NCBI GenBank assembly: GCA_001770475.1
Contig: MERB01000007.1
Span: forward strand, 202-41,357
DNA: 41,156 bases
Source of the DNA: Betaproteobacteria bacterium RIFCSPLOWO2_02_FULL_66_14
GTDB taxonomy: Bacteria > Pseudomonadota > Gammaproteobacteria > Burkholderiales > SG8-39
Direction of reading: 5' to 3'
Under the pieces are notes generated by a model, which saw only the letters and a list, made by a program, of their open reading frames with translations, did no database searches and was not told where the DNA came from. Both the position numbers and the translations under genes were made by a program. Positions 33,813 to 40,981 of the stretch are shown here, in pieces. Every line of letters starts with the position of its first letter. Position 1 is the stretch's first letter.

Positions 33813-33818
33813 TACAAT
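33813..33818 (+). promoter_or_regulatory. -10 box 5 nt before the carboxylesterase ATG
   Basis: The strand reads TACAAT-GCGCC-ATG with no Shine-Dalgarno. Transcription would start at or just after the A of the ATG at 33824, so the mRNA is predicted to be leaderless. Confidence 0.5.
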
Positions 33819-33823
33819 GCGCC

Positions 33824-34486
33824 ATGTCCCGGCTCCCGGAATCGATCGAACGCGAAACCGGCGCGCGGCCCGACGCCGCGGTGGTCTGGCTGCATGGCCT
33901 GGGCGCGGATGGCCACGACTTCGAGCCGCTGGTGCCGGTGCTTGGACTGCCCGCGCGGCTCGCGGTGCGCTTCGTATTCCCGCACGCGCCGCTGCGTCCG
34001 GTGACGATCAACATGGGCATGCGCATGCGCGCCTGGTACGACATCGTCTCACTCGGCGGCGGACAGGAGGACGAGGCTGGCATCCGCGATTCGCAATCGC
34101 TCCTTGAGGCGCTCATCGAACGGGAACGTTCGCGCGGCATCGAGGCGCGCCGGATCGTGCTCGCCGGATTCTCGCAAGGGGGTGCAATCGCGCTCCAGAC
34201 GGGGCTGCGTCACCACGAACGGCTCGCCGGCGTCATGGCGCTATCGACCTGGCTGCCGCTCGCCGGAACGCTCGAGGCCGAGCGCCACGCCATGAACCAC
34301 GACGTGCCGATCTTCTTCGCGCACGGCACGCACGACGAGATGATCGGTCTCGCGCGTGCGCAGCAGTCGCGCGCGCGGCTCGAGGCGCTCGGCTATGCGC
34401 CCGAGTGGCACGAATATCCGATGGGGCACGCCGTGTGCCCCGAGGAAATCGCGGCGATCGCGCACTGGCTCGGCCGCGTGCTTTGA
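33824..34486 (+). CDS. phospholipase/carboxylesterase family alpha/beta hydrolase
   Basis: 220-aa cytosolic serine hydrolase of the EstB / acyl-protein thioesterase group. It has VVWLHGLGADGHDFEPLVP (oxyanion-hole HGLG), RFVFPHAPLRPVTINMGMRMRAWYDI, the nucleophile elbow GFSQGG (S117), the acid in HGTHDEM (D171) and the histidine in PMGHAVCPEE (H202). This family hydrolyses short-chain esters and acyl thioesters; the in vivo substrate is not known. The ATG at 33824 is chosen because it opens the family similarity; the frame is open back to 33590. Confidence 0.92.
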   Translation: MSRLPESIERETGARPDAAVVWLHGLGADGHDFEPLVPVLGLPARLAVRFVFPHAPLRPVTINMGMRMRAWYDIVSLGGGQEDEAGIRDSQSLLEALIERERSRGIEARRIVLAGFSQGGAIALQTGLRHHERLAGVMALSTWLPLAGTLEAERHAMNHDVPIFFAHGTHDEMIGLARAQQSRARLEALGYAPEWHEYPMGHAVCPEEIAAIAHWLGRVL

Positions 34487-34501
34487 TGCGTCAGTGCCGG
34501 A

Positions 34502-34510
34502 CCTGACCCC
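34502..34510 (-). repeat. short GGGGTCAGG copy of the dispersed repeat
   Basis: The minus strand reads GGGGTCAGGTCCGGC across the convergent gap between the carboxylesterase and the zinc-ribbon gene. It matches the family core seen at 37598 and 40683. Confidence 0.4.
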
Positions 34511-34522
34511 GCCGCCGGGAAC

Positions 34523-35458
34523 TCAGGCGAGCTTGGCGCCGCACTTGCCGCAGTAGCGGTCGGCCGAGCGGCGCGGTGCGCCGCAGCGCGTGCAGGCGCC
34601 GTGAGGCAGTGCGGTCGGCGCTTTCGGTTGGCGCTTCAGCGCGAAAAACAGGAGCGCCCCGCCGATCGCGAGCAACGCGACCACGAGCAGCGCGATCACC
34701 GATACGGGGAACGGTAGTCCGGCGCTCGCCGGCGCGCCCGGCGCCGGTGCGGCGGCGGCCGCGCCTGCCGCCGATTTCGGCTTCATGATGTCGACGGACG
34801 TGCGCAGGTCCGCCTTGGTGTAGCGGGCCGTGATCGGCAGCGCCTTGCCCGCCGGCTGGGCAGTGAGTTCGGCCGAGACGTAGCGCAAGCCGTCTTCGCC
34901 CGTGGCGCTGCGCTCGAGTTTCGGCTGCACCTCGAGGCCGGTGGACGCGGCGGGCTCCTGGACGACGAGCACGACGCGATCCGCGGCAAGGTCGCCCGGC
35001 CAGGTGTAGGTAAAGCTGCGCGCCGGAAGCACGGTCGGAAACGGCTGGTACAACTCGATGTGGAAGAAACGCTCCGGTATTTCGAACCGTAGGGTGATTG
35101 CGTCCGCCGCCTGCTGCTGCTCGAACTGCAGATTCATCAGCCCGCCGCTCGGAGTCCTGGAGAACGCGACCGCGCTCGGACCGCCGGCGCTCGCCGGGAT
35201 GCGAAGCGAGACGGTCGCCGGCAGTTTCACCTCTTGCGCGATCTCCGCTTTCAGGATCACGAGGGTGGCTCCGGCGCGGTCGTACTCGGGCCAGAGTTCG
35301 ATCCCGAGACTGGCGAGGCGCGGATTGGCCTTCGCCGCGCCGCCCGCCTGCGCGAGCGCCAGCGCCGGTGCGAGCAGCGCCGCAAGCGCGAACGCCGCGA
35401 TTCTCGCCGCGAAACCCGGACCCGCCGCCCGACCGAAAAACGCCTGGACCTGCTTCAT
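34523..35458 (-). CDS. exported or membrane protein with a C-terminal zinc ribbon
   Basis: 311-aa protein from the ATG at 35458. A signal peptide spans residues about 18-37 (AARIAAFALAALLAPALALAQA). The large middle region (about 40-225) is rich in beta structure, with no recognised family. A Pro/Ala-rich linker leads to a transmembrane helix (SVIALLVVALLAIGGALLFFAL), and the protein ends in a cytosolic zinc ribbon CTRCGAPRR...YCGKCG with four cysteines. The topology is therefore outside-to-inside. It is divergent from lemA and the TPM genes. A frame open to 35647 is discounted because the signal peptide begins at 35458. Confidence 0.72.
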   Translation of the reverse strand: MKQVQAFFGRAAGPGFAARIAAFALAALLAPALALAQAGGAAKANPRLASLGIELWPEYDRAGATLVILKAEIAQEVKLPATVSLRIPASAGGPSAVAFSRTPSGGLMNLQFEQQQAADAITLRFEIPERFFHIELYQPFPTVLPARSFTYTWPGDLAADRVVLVVQEPAASTGLEVQPKLERSATGEDGLRYVSAELTAQPAGKALPITARYTKADLRTSVDIMKPKSAAGAAAAAPAPGAPASAGLPFPVSVIALLVVALLAIGGALLFFALKRQPKAPTALPHGACTRCGAPRRSADRYCGKCGAKLA

Positions 35459-35495
35459 GAGTTGCCCCCCGCGTCGACGATGCCGATTGTCCGAC

Positions 35496-35526
35496 GCGCG
35501 ATTGTCGCGCCGATTGATCCTGATCA
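35496..35526. promoter_or_regulatory. dyads in the divergent zinc-ribbon/lemA control region
   Basis: GCGCGA-TTG-TCGCGC (35496-35510) and TGATC-CT-GATCA (35515-35526) are perfect inverted repeats in the 180-bp divergent gap. CGATTG also recurs at 35484, 35499 and 35511. They are candidate operators serving both directions. No clear -35/-10 pair was found. Confidence 0.4.
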
Positions 35527-35638
35527 GAAGCGACCGGATCCGCGCCTGCGTCCGGGACCTTGAGGCATACTGCGGATCCCTGCGGCCCTTGAATTGGCAG
35601 CGTCCGCCGCCATCTGGCGGGAAGCTACCGGAGGATCG

Positions 35639-36232
35639 ATGATTCACCGCCTACTCGCAGTACTTGCCCTCGCCGCGACGCTCGCGCTTTCGGGCTGCGG
35701 CTACAACACCCTGCAATCCACCGACGAGCAGATCAAGGCGTCGTGGTCCGAGGTGCTCAACCAGTACCAGCGCCGCAGCGACCTGATTCCGAACCTGGTC
35801 GCGACCGTCAAAGGTTTCGCCGCTCAGGAGCAGGCGGTGCTCCTCGGCGTGACCAACGCACGCGCCAAGGTCGGTTCGATCCAGGCGAGCCCGGAGCTGG
35901 TCAACGATCCGCAGGCGTTCCAGCGCTTCGCTGCAGCGCAGGGCGAGCTGTCTGGCGCGCTGTCCAGGCTGCTGGTGGTGGTCGAGAAATATCCGGATCT
36001 CAAATCGGATGCCAACTTCCGCGACCTGCAGGCGCAGCTCGAAGGCACCGAGAACCGAATCACGGTGGCGCGCAACCGCTACATCCAGGCGGTGCGCGAG
36101 TACAACGTCACCGTCCGCTCCTTCCCCTCGAATCTCACCGCGATGGTGTTCGGCTTCAAGGACAAGCCGCAGTTCACGGTCGAGAACGAGAAAGCCATTT
36201 CGCAGCCGCCCAAGGTTGACTTCGGCAAGTAG
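35639..36232 (+). CDS. lemA: LemA family lipoprotein
   Basis: 197-aa LemA protein. The signal sequence ends in a lipobox LALSGCGYN, so it is probably lipidated at C19 or so. The core blocks are SWSEVLNQYQRRSDLIPNLVATVKGFA, NDPQAFQRFAAAQGELSGALSRLLVVVEKYPDLKS, FRDLQAQLEGTENRITVARNRYIQAVREYN, then FGFKDKPQFTVENEKAISQPPKVDFG, all family hallmarks; the fold is a helical bundle. The function is not established. GGAGG lies 5 nt before the ATG. The next gene starts inside its last codons, and LemA next to TPM-domain genes is a common arrangement. Confidence 0.93.
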   Translation: MIHRLLAVLALAATLALSGCGYNTLQSTDEQIKASWSEVLNQYQRRSDLIPNLVATVKGFAAQEQAVLLGVTNARAKVGSIQASPELVNDPQAFQRFAAAQGELSGALSRLLVVVEKYPDLKSDANFRDLQAQLEGTENRITVARNRYIQAVREYNVTVRSFPSNLTAMVFGFKDKPQFTVENEKAISQPPKVDFGK

Positions 36233-37085
36233 ATTCGCGGTTGCCCTGGCGGCGGCGGCGCTGCCCGCGCTCGCTGCGGGCGAGGTCGCGGTTCCGCCGC
36301 TCACCGCGCGCGTCACCGACCAGACGGCGACGCTCGACCCCGCGCAGCGCGCCGAGCTCGAAACGAAGCTCGCCGCGTTCGAAGCCAAAAAGGGCAGCCA
36401 GGTCGCGGTGCTCATCGTCCCGAGCACGCAGCCCGAGACGATCGAGCAGTACGCGATCCGCGTGGTCGATCAGTGGAAGCTCGGACGCAAAGGCGTGGAC
36501 GACGGCGTGCTGCTGCTCGTCGGAAAGAACGACCGCAAGATGCGAATCGAGGTCGGTCGCGGATTGGAGGGCGTGATCCCGGACGCGATCGCGAAGCGGA
36601 TCGTCGCCGAGTACATCGCGCCGCGCTTTCGCGACGGCGACTTCAACGCGGGGATCGCCGCGGGCGTCGACCGCATTCTCGCGCTCGCAGAGGGCGAGCC
36701 GCTGCCCGCGCCGGCGGAAACCTGGCAGGGCGGGAGCGGCGAGCGCGACTGGTTCGACCTGTTCGTCTTCGCGCTCATTGCGCTGGCGGTTCTGCACGGT
36801 TTGTTGCGGGCGATTCTCGGGCGCTTCGGCGCTGCCGCGGTCATCGGCGCCGCCGCGGGCGTCCTCATCTGGTTGCTGGCTAGCGTGCTCGTGCTGGCGT
36901 TTCTGGGTGGAATCATCGCCTTCGTCGTCTCGCTCTTTGCGAACGCGTCCACCGGGGGGCGACGCTCGGTCGGCGGTTGGGGCTCGGGCGGCGGCAGCTG
37001 GTCCTCGGGCGGCGGCGGGGGCGGCGGCGGATTCAGCGGCGGGGGCGGCGGGTTCAGCGGCGGCGGCGCCTCAGGGAGCTGGTGA
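36216..37085 (+). CDS. TPM-domain membrane protein with a glycine-rich tail
   Basis: 289-aa YgcG/TPM family protein. The start is taken as TTG 36216, which overlaps lemA by 17 nt. A signal peptide (RFAVALAAAALPALAAGEV) precedes the TPM domain (about 25-160) with TDQTATLDPAQRAELETKLAAFE, IRVVDQWKLGRKGVDDGVLLLV, RKMRIEVGRGLEGVIPDAIAKRI and DFNAGIAAGVDRI. Two transmembrane helices follow, then a low-complexity tail made of FSGGGGGFSGGG-type repeats and a final W, as is usual in this family. TPM domains have been linked to acid phosphatase activity in plants and to photosystem II repair; the bacterial role is unknown. Confidence 0.88.
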   Translation: MTSASRFAVALAAAALPALAAGEVAVPPLTARVTDQTATLDPAQRAELETKLAAFEAKKGSQVAVLIVPSTQPETIEQYAIRVVDQWKLGRKGVDDGVLLLVGKNDRKMRIEVGRGLEGVIPDAIAKRIVAEYIAPRFRDGDFNAGIAAGVDRILALAEGEPLPAPAETWQGGSGERDWFDLFVFALIALAVLHGLLRAILGRFGAAAVIGAAAGVLIWLLASVLVLAFLGGIIAFVVSLFANASTGGRRSVGGWGSGGGSWSSGGGGGGGGFSGGGGGFSGGGASGSW

Positions 37086-37086
37086 G

Positions 37087-37593
37087 ATGGCGGCGAACCT
37101 CGTCCGAATCCTGAAGCACCTTGCGGTTCCGGATTGGGCCGTGCGGCGCGCGTTTCCGGTGAGGCTCGGCGACCTCGTCACCGCAGCCGTGCGCAGCCTC
37201 GAGCGCGCGCACGACGTCGAGCTGCGCGTCGTCGTCGAAGGCGGAATGCCGCTCGATGCATTGCTTCGCGGGCAGAGTTCGCGCGATCGCGCGATCGAGC
37301 TTTTTTCCCGGCTGCGCGTCTGGGATACCGAGCAAAACACCGGCGTGCTGATCTACGTGCAGTTCATCGACCGCAAGATCGAGATCGTCGCCGATCGCGG
37401 AATCAACACGAAGGTGCAGCAGGTCGAGTGGGACGCGGTGTGCGCGCAGATCGTCGAAGAGTTTCGCGCCGGCCGCTACGAAGACGGTGCGCGCGCCGGA
37501 ATCGCGGGTGTCACGGTGCTGCTGGACAAGTACATTGCCCCGCCGCCCGAGGACGACCGCGACGAACTGCCCGACCGGCCGCTGGTGCTCTGA
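37087..37593 (+). CDS. second TPM-domain protein
   Basis: 168-aa protein without signal peptide, starting 1 nt after the previous stop (TGAGATG). The TPM core is IELFSRLRVWDTEQNTGVLIYVQFIDRKIEIVADRGINTKVQQVEWDAV, followed by EEFRAGRYEDGARAGIAGVTVLLDKYIAPP. The N-terminal 45 residues are helical and basic. It completes a lemA-TPM-TPM operon, in which the two TPM proteins differ in topology: the first is exported and membrane-bound, this one appears soluble. Confidence 0.85.
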   Translation: MAANLVRILKHLAVPDWAVRRAFPVRLGDLVTAAVRSLERAHDVELRVVVEGGMPLDALLRGQSSRDRAIELFSRLRVWDTEQNTGVLIYVQFIDRKIEIVADRGINTKVQQVEWDAVCAQIVEEFRAGRYEDGARAGIAGVTVLLDKYIAPPPEDDRDELPDRPLVL

Positions 37594-37597
37594 AAAG

Positions 37598-37610
37598 GGG
37601 GTCAGACCCC
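37598..37610. repeat. GGGGTC-A-GACCCC palindrome
   Basis: A perfect 13-nt palindrome followed by GTTTTC, 4 nt after the TPM gene stop. It is a copy of the GGGGWCAG family. It directly precedes the only plausible start of the next gene. Confidence 0.65.
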
Positions 37611-37618
37611 GTTTTCGC

Positions 37619-37948
37619 TTGAACCCGCGGAAGCCACACCACAACGTCTACGTCGTCGAGCTGGACAAGGCGGTGGTGTACGAAGCGAAATTTCGCAGGG
37701 CCAACCCGAACCAGGACCCGACCAAGCCCTGCGTGTACGTCGGCATGACCGGGCTCGCGCCGGAAAGACGATTCGCGAAGCACAAGCAGGGCGTGAAGTC
37801 GAACCGGTTCGTAGAGCGCTACGGGCTGCGCCTGCTTCCCGAGCTATACGCCTACGCCAACCCGATGCCCTACCAGGCCGCCCGGGAGATGGAAGTCGAT
37901 CTCGCGATTTCGCTCCGCGAGCAGGGTTACGGCGTGTGGCAGGCGTAG
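37619..37948 (+). CDS. GIY-YIG-like small protein
   Basis: About 109-aa protein. NVYVVELDKAVVY and, after a short insertion, PCVYVGMTGLAPERRFAKHKQGVKSNRFV resemble the GIY-YIG nuclease core: VYVV at GIY, YVGMT at YIG, and the downstream R and H. MPYQAAREMEVDLAISLREQGYGVWQ closes it, with a Glu at the usual metal-binding place. The start is uncertain: TTG at 37619 is the only start after the TPM stop in this frame, and the preceding bases are a repeat copy. The original 5' end may have been replaced. The ATG at 37487 would overlap the TPM gene heavily. Confidence 0.6.
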   Translation: MNPRKPHHNVYVVELDKAVVYEAKFRRANPNQDPTKPCVYVGMTGLAPERRFAKHKQGVKSNRFVERYGLRLLPELYAYANPMPYQAAREMEVDLAISLREQGYGVWQA

Positions 37949-37963
37949 CCGCGGCGCGCGCGA

Positions 37964-39208
37964 TCAGGCCTGCTGTGGACGCCGCGAATGGTCCGTCGGG
38001 CGGTTCCAGGGGCGCTTGCCGGAGGACGGCGGCCTCCCCGCCCCCGGACGTTCGCCCGAGGGGCGCGAGCGTTCGGCAGGCTCGAGCCCGGGAATCACCA
38101 TCACCTGGAGCACGTTGCCGGTAAAACGCTCGATCGAGCGAACCAGGTGGCGCTCGCCGCGGTTGAGGAACGTCACCGCGACGCCCGCGCGGCCCGCGCG
38201 GCCGGTGCGGCCGATGCGGTGAACGTAGTCTTCGGCACCGCGCGGCGCGTCGTAGTTCACGACCAGGTTGATTCCCGGCACGTCGATGCCGCGCGCGGCG
38301 ACGTCGGTCGCGACCAGCACCCGCATGCGGCCTTCGCGGAGCCTTTGCAGCGTCCTCGAGCGGGCGCTCTGGTGCATGTCGCCGTGCAATGCCCCCGCGA
38401 CGAAGCCCTGCCCGGTGAGCGAAATCGAAAGTGCCTCCGCGGCACGCTTGGTGCCGGTGAAGACGAGCGCCTGGTCGATGTCGGTGTCGCGCAGGAGCGT
38501 GTCGAGCAGCCGCCCCTTGTGCAATTCGTTGTCGGCGAAAAGCGCGTGCTGCGTGATGTCGAGTTTCTTTTGCGCCGCGTTGCCGAGCGCGACGCGCTTG
38601 GCGTTGCGCGTCACGCGCTCGGCGAGTCGCCCCACCACGCCGTCGAGCGTCGCCGAGAACAGCAGGGTCTGCCGGTGCGGCGGAATTCGCGCGACGATGG
38701 CGTCGATCGCCTCCTGGAACCCCATGTCGAGCATCCGGTCGGCCTCATCCAGGACCAGCAGTTCGACGCGCGCGAGATCGACCCTGCCGCGATCCATGTG
38801 GTCCTTCAGGCGGCCGGGGGTCGCGACGATGAGATCGACGGCCCTGCCAAGCTGCTTCAGTTGCGGGCCATAGGGCATGCCGCCCACGACACACGCGGTG
38901 CGAAGGCGCTGCCCGCCGCCGTAGGAATGCGAGGCCTTCTGCACCTGCAGCGCGAGTTCGCGCGTCGGCGCGAGCACCAGGATGCGCGGCCCCATGCCCG
39001 GCGTTGCGGCCGGCGCAAGCAGGCGCATGAGCGCGGGCAGCAGGAACGCGGCGGTCTTGCCGCTTCCGGTCTGCGAGGAAACGAGCAGGTCGCCGCCCGC
39101 GAGCACCGCGGGAATCGCGTCGCGCTGCACCGGAGTCGGTTCGGTGTAGCCGAGTGCGGCGAGGGTTGCGAGTAAGGACGAATCGAGGCCGAGCGTCGTA
39201 AAGCTCAT
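37964..39208 (-). CDS. rhlE: DEAD-box RNA helicase RhlE
   Basis: 414-aa ATP-dependent RNA helicase. N-terminal core: TLGLDSSLLATLAALGYTEPTPVQRDAIP (Q motif), SSQTGSGKTAAFLLP (motif I), VLDEADRMLDMGF (motif II), LLFSATLDG (motif III). C-terminal core: VLVATDVAARGIDVPGINLVVNYD and HRIGRTGRAGRAGVAVTFL (motifs V and VI). A short basic, Pro/Gly-rich tail follows. It fits RhlE rather than DeaD in length. The start is ATG 39208; the frame is open upstream to 39706 but that extension has no helicase similarity and covers the hairpin-rich leader. It probably remodels ribosomal or messenger RNA, especially in the cold. Confidence 0.93.
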   Translation of the reverse strand: MSFTTLGLDSSLLATLAALGYTEPTPVQRDAIPAVLAGGDLLVSSQTGSGKTAAFLLPALMRLLAPAATPGMGPRILVLAPTRELALQVQKASHSYGGGQRLRTACVVGGMPYGPQLKQLGRAVDLIVATPGRLKDHMDRGRVDLARVELLVLDEADRMLDMGFQEAIDAIVARIPPHRQTLLFSATLDGVVGRLAERVTRNAKRVALGNAAQKKLDITQHALFADNELHKGRLLDTLLRDTDIDQALVFTGTKRAAEALSISLTGQGFVAGALHGDMHQSARSRTLQRLREGRMRVLVATDVAARGIDVPGINLVVNYDAPRGAEDYVHRIGRTGRAGRAGVAVTFLNRGERHLVRSIERFTGNVLQVMVIPGLEPAERSRPSGERPGAGRPPSSGKRPWNRPTDHSRRPQQA

Positions 39209-39359
39209 GAGTTTTCCCTGGTAGCGCCAACCTGAAAACCGCTTGGCCAAACCGAAAGAAAACTTTCGACCGGGACTGCGAGAGGGCGGGCGGATCAAAA
39301 AATCCGCGCTGATTCGGTGAATCAGGCGGTTGCTGCAATGCAGCGAGGGGCGCACTCTA
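39209..39359 (-). promoter_or_regulatory. hairpin-rich leader of rhlE
   Basis: A possible -10 TAGAGT (39359-39354) would give a leader of about 139 nt. In it lie four perfect stem-loops: 39332-39344 (GCTGCA/TGCAGC), 39309-39325 (CTGATTC/GAATCAG), 39290-39307 (GCGGAT/ATCCGC) and 39253-39268 (CGAAAG/CTTTCG, 4-nt loop). There is also the palindrome TTGGCCAA (39243-39250). A structured leader in front of an RNA helicase suggests cis regulation; see findings. Confidence 0.5.
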
Positions 39360-39401
39360 CGCAAGTTCTGGCCTAAAAGCGAGCGTTTTCTCGAATCCCG
39401 C

Positions 39402-40193
39402 TCAGGATTTCTTCTCGAACCCGCGTACGAGGCTCGCGCGCGCGGTGCCGGCCTGCATGAGGAGCGAAAAATCCGAGCCCGCGAGTACGAGTTGCACGCC
39501 CATCGCGATATGGCGTGCCAGCAGTTCCGGCGTGTACATCCCGCCCATGCCGGCAAATTTGCCGTGCTTGCGGCACGACGCGATGACCTTGCCGTAGGCG
39601 TCCGCGATGCGCGGGTCGTCGAACTCGCCCGGAATGCCGAGTTCGAACGAGAGGTCGTTGGTGCCGATGAGAAGCGCGTCGATGCCCGGCACCGCCGCGA
39701 TCGCATCGCAGTTCTCCACGCCTTGGGGCGATTCGATCATCACCACGACGAGTGTCTCCCCGTTCACAATCCGCGCCGCCTCGCCCACCGGCATCGTGGC
39801 GAAGCCGGTCTGCTGCAGCCCACCGCCCATCGAGCGGTGGCCGAGCGGCGGGAATCGGCAGGCGTCCGCGACGTGCTTTGCTTCCTCCGCGCTGTCCACG
39901 TGCGGCACCACGATCCCTTGAGCGCCGTTGTCGAGCATCCGCGAGGCGAGCCAGTGCTCCTTGCCGGGGACGCGCACGATGGGCGTCACGCCCACCGCGA
40001 GCGACGCCGAGGCGATCTGCGCCGCAGTGTCGGTGCCGAGCGCACCGTGCTCGCAGTCGATGAACAGCCAATCGAAGCCCGCGGTCTTCGCGATCTGCGC
40101 GATGTCCGCGGTGCGCGCCTGCCGCAGTCCCAGGCCGATGGCGAGCTTGCCCGCGCGCAGCGTGCGCAGGGCGTGGTTGGGGACGGTGCTCAA
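39402..40193 (-). CDS. HpcH/HpaI-family class II aldolase
   Basis: 263-aa metal-dependent pyruvate aldolase of the HpcH/HpaI family, which splits 2-keto-3-deoxy or 4-hydroxy-2-oxo acids to pyruvate and an aldehyde. Blocks are FDWLFIDCEHGAL (active-site His), PIVRVPGKEHWLASRMLDNGAQGIVVPHVDSAEEAKH, VVMIESPQGVENCDAIAAVPGIDALLIGTNDLS (metal-binding Glu and Asp). The substrate could be 4-hydroxy-2-oxoheptanedioate or a related acid; neighbours give no hint. GAGGAGATTCCC lies just before the ATG at 40193. Confidence 0.9.
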   Translation of the reverse strand: MSTVPNHALRTLRAGKLAIGLGLRQARTADIAQIAKTAGFDWLFIDCEHGALGTDTAAQIASASLAVGVTPIVRVPGKEHWLASRMLDNGAQGIVVPHVDSAEEAKHVADACRFPPLGHRSMGGGLQQTGFATMPVGEAARIVNGETLVVVMIESPQGVENCDAIAAVPGIDALLIGTNDLSFELGIPGEFDDPRIADAYGKVIASCRKHGKFAGMGGMYTPELLARHIAMGVQLVLAGSDFSLLMQAGTARASLVRGFEKKS

Positions 40194-40231
40194 GGGAATC
40201 TCCTCTGGAATGAGTGGAGCCTACTATAGCT

Positions 40232-40681
40232 CTAGGCCGCGAACACGCGCTCCAGCAGCTCGGTCACGTAGTCGTAGATCTCCGGATCGGTAGAGGCGCG
40301 CGCTCCGGCGACGTTCAGCGTTCGGATGCGGTGGCGTTCGAGGAACGCGTGGATGATTTCCGGGTCGTCCGCACCCGGGTGTACGTGCAGGCACGGCTGC
40401 CCGAGGCGCTCGGCGCAGTGCGCGGTGAACGCCGAGCCGCCCGTGAGCGCAGCGCTACGCGAAATGATGAGCGTTCCGTCCGAGTCGCGCACGTTCCAGC
40501 GCGTGCGTTGCTCGTAGTCTCGCGAGGGCGTCTCGATGAGCGCATAGCGCGGCGCGATCGGGCCGTCCTCCGCGCGGCGGCCGTGTGGGCACCAGCCGCC
40601 GTGCGCGATACCGCGCGCGATCGCCCAGTCGAGTGCGGCACGGTCGGCGCCCGTCTGGCCGCCGGAGAGGATACGGGTGAT
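40232..40681 (-). pseudogene. putative molybdenum carrier protein, start codon missing
   Basis: A frame of 149 codons reads ITRILSGGQTGADRAALDWAIARG at its 5' end, then HGGWCPHGRRAEDG, SDGTLIISRSAALTGGS and LNVAGARASTDPEIYDYV. This is the putative molybdenum carrier (Rossmann/SLOG-like) family, whose members normally begin with M followed at once by xxIISGGQTGVDRAAL. Here the frame runs from the ILSGGQTG block into the repeat copy GGGGTCAGAGTAA (40683-40695) and meets a TGA at 40720-40718, with no ATG, GTG or TTG between. All of the conserved body remains. Either the start has been lost when the repeat arrived, or a non-standard CTG (40687) is used. An internal GTG at 40492 would give only 86 aa. 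Confidence 0.7.
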
Positions 40682-40682
40682 T

Positions 40683-40695
40683 GGGGTCAGAGTAA
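40683..40695 (+). repeat. GGGGTCAGAGTAA repeat copy
   Basis: The sequence marks the border between core genes and the accessory region at the right end and directly abuts the 5' end of the molybdenum-carrier-like frame. It is one of four copies of the GGGGWCAG family in the window. Confidence 0.6.
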
Positions 40696-40811
40696 GAGCA
40701 GGACGATCAGAGAGTCTTCAGCCACTGGGTCGCCTTGGCTGAAACACCGATCTCAGTGGCAATCCTTCGGCGTGGACGCCTACGACACTGGACGGTGATG
40801 GCGAGCAGGCT
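40696..40811. other. unassigned stretch downstream of the CcdA-like gene
   Basis: No complete gene. On the minus strand, in frame after the antitoxin stop, the sequence reads RRRIATEIGVSAKATQWLKTL before a TGA at 40709-40707. It looks like the tail of a broken coding sequence, but I cannot name it. No CcdB toxin is visible. Confidence 0.35.
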
Positions 40812-40973
40812 CTAGAAGGAGCGCAGCCCTTCACTGAATACGCCTTGCTTCTCAATATGCGCGTTGTAGGCGCGTAGCGCGCCTCGGTTCTTCCGCAGCC
40901 ATTCCAGACGCAACCGCTTGGCACGCTCGGCGCCACTTCGGCCGGTGCTCCGCTCGGGCATCTTCTTAGGCAT
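40812..40973 (-). CDS. short CcdA-like antitoxin without a partner
   Basis: 53-aa protein from the ATG at 40973. The C-terminal half, LEWLRKNRGALRAYNAHIEKQGVFSEGLRSF, has the CcdA antitoxin C-terminal signature (ENxxAIxAYNxxVExxGxFSDxLRxF) that binds the CcdB toxin. The N-terminal ribbon-helix-helix DNA-binding region of CcdA, about 40 residues, is absent and replaced by a short basic stretch (MPKKMPERSTGRSGAERAKR). No ccdB follows within the 116 nt before the repeat. It is either a degenerate remnant or a stand-alone neutraliser. Confidence 0.5.
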   Translation of the reverse strand: MPKKMPERSTGRSGAERAKRLRLEWLRKNRGALRAYNAHIEKQGVFSEGLRSF

Positions 40974-40981
40974 GGTTCGCC

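Noticed and set aside
37020-37085. Tandem GGC-rich repeat at the end of the first TPM gene
   Set aside because: It simply encodes the glycine-rich tail common to this protein family and is not a separate repeat element.
39209-39706. N-terminal extension of RhlE
   Set aside because: The frame is open but the 166 extra residues are low in helicase character, overlap the aldolase gene antisense-like frame and cover the hairpin leader; ATG 39208 matches the family start.
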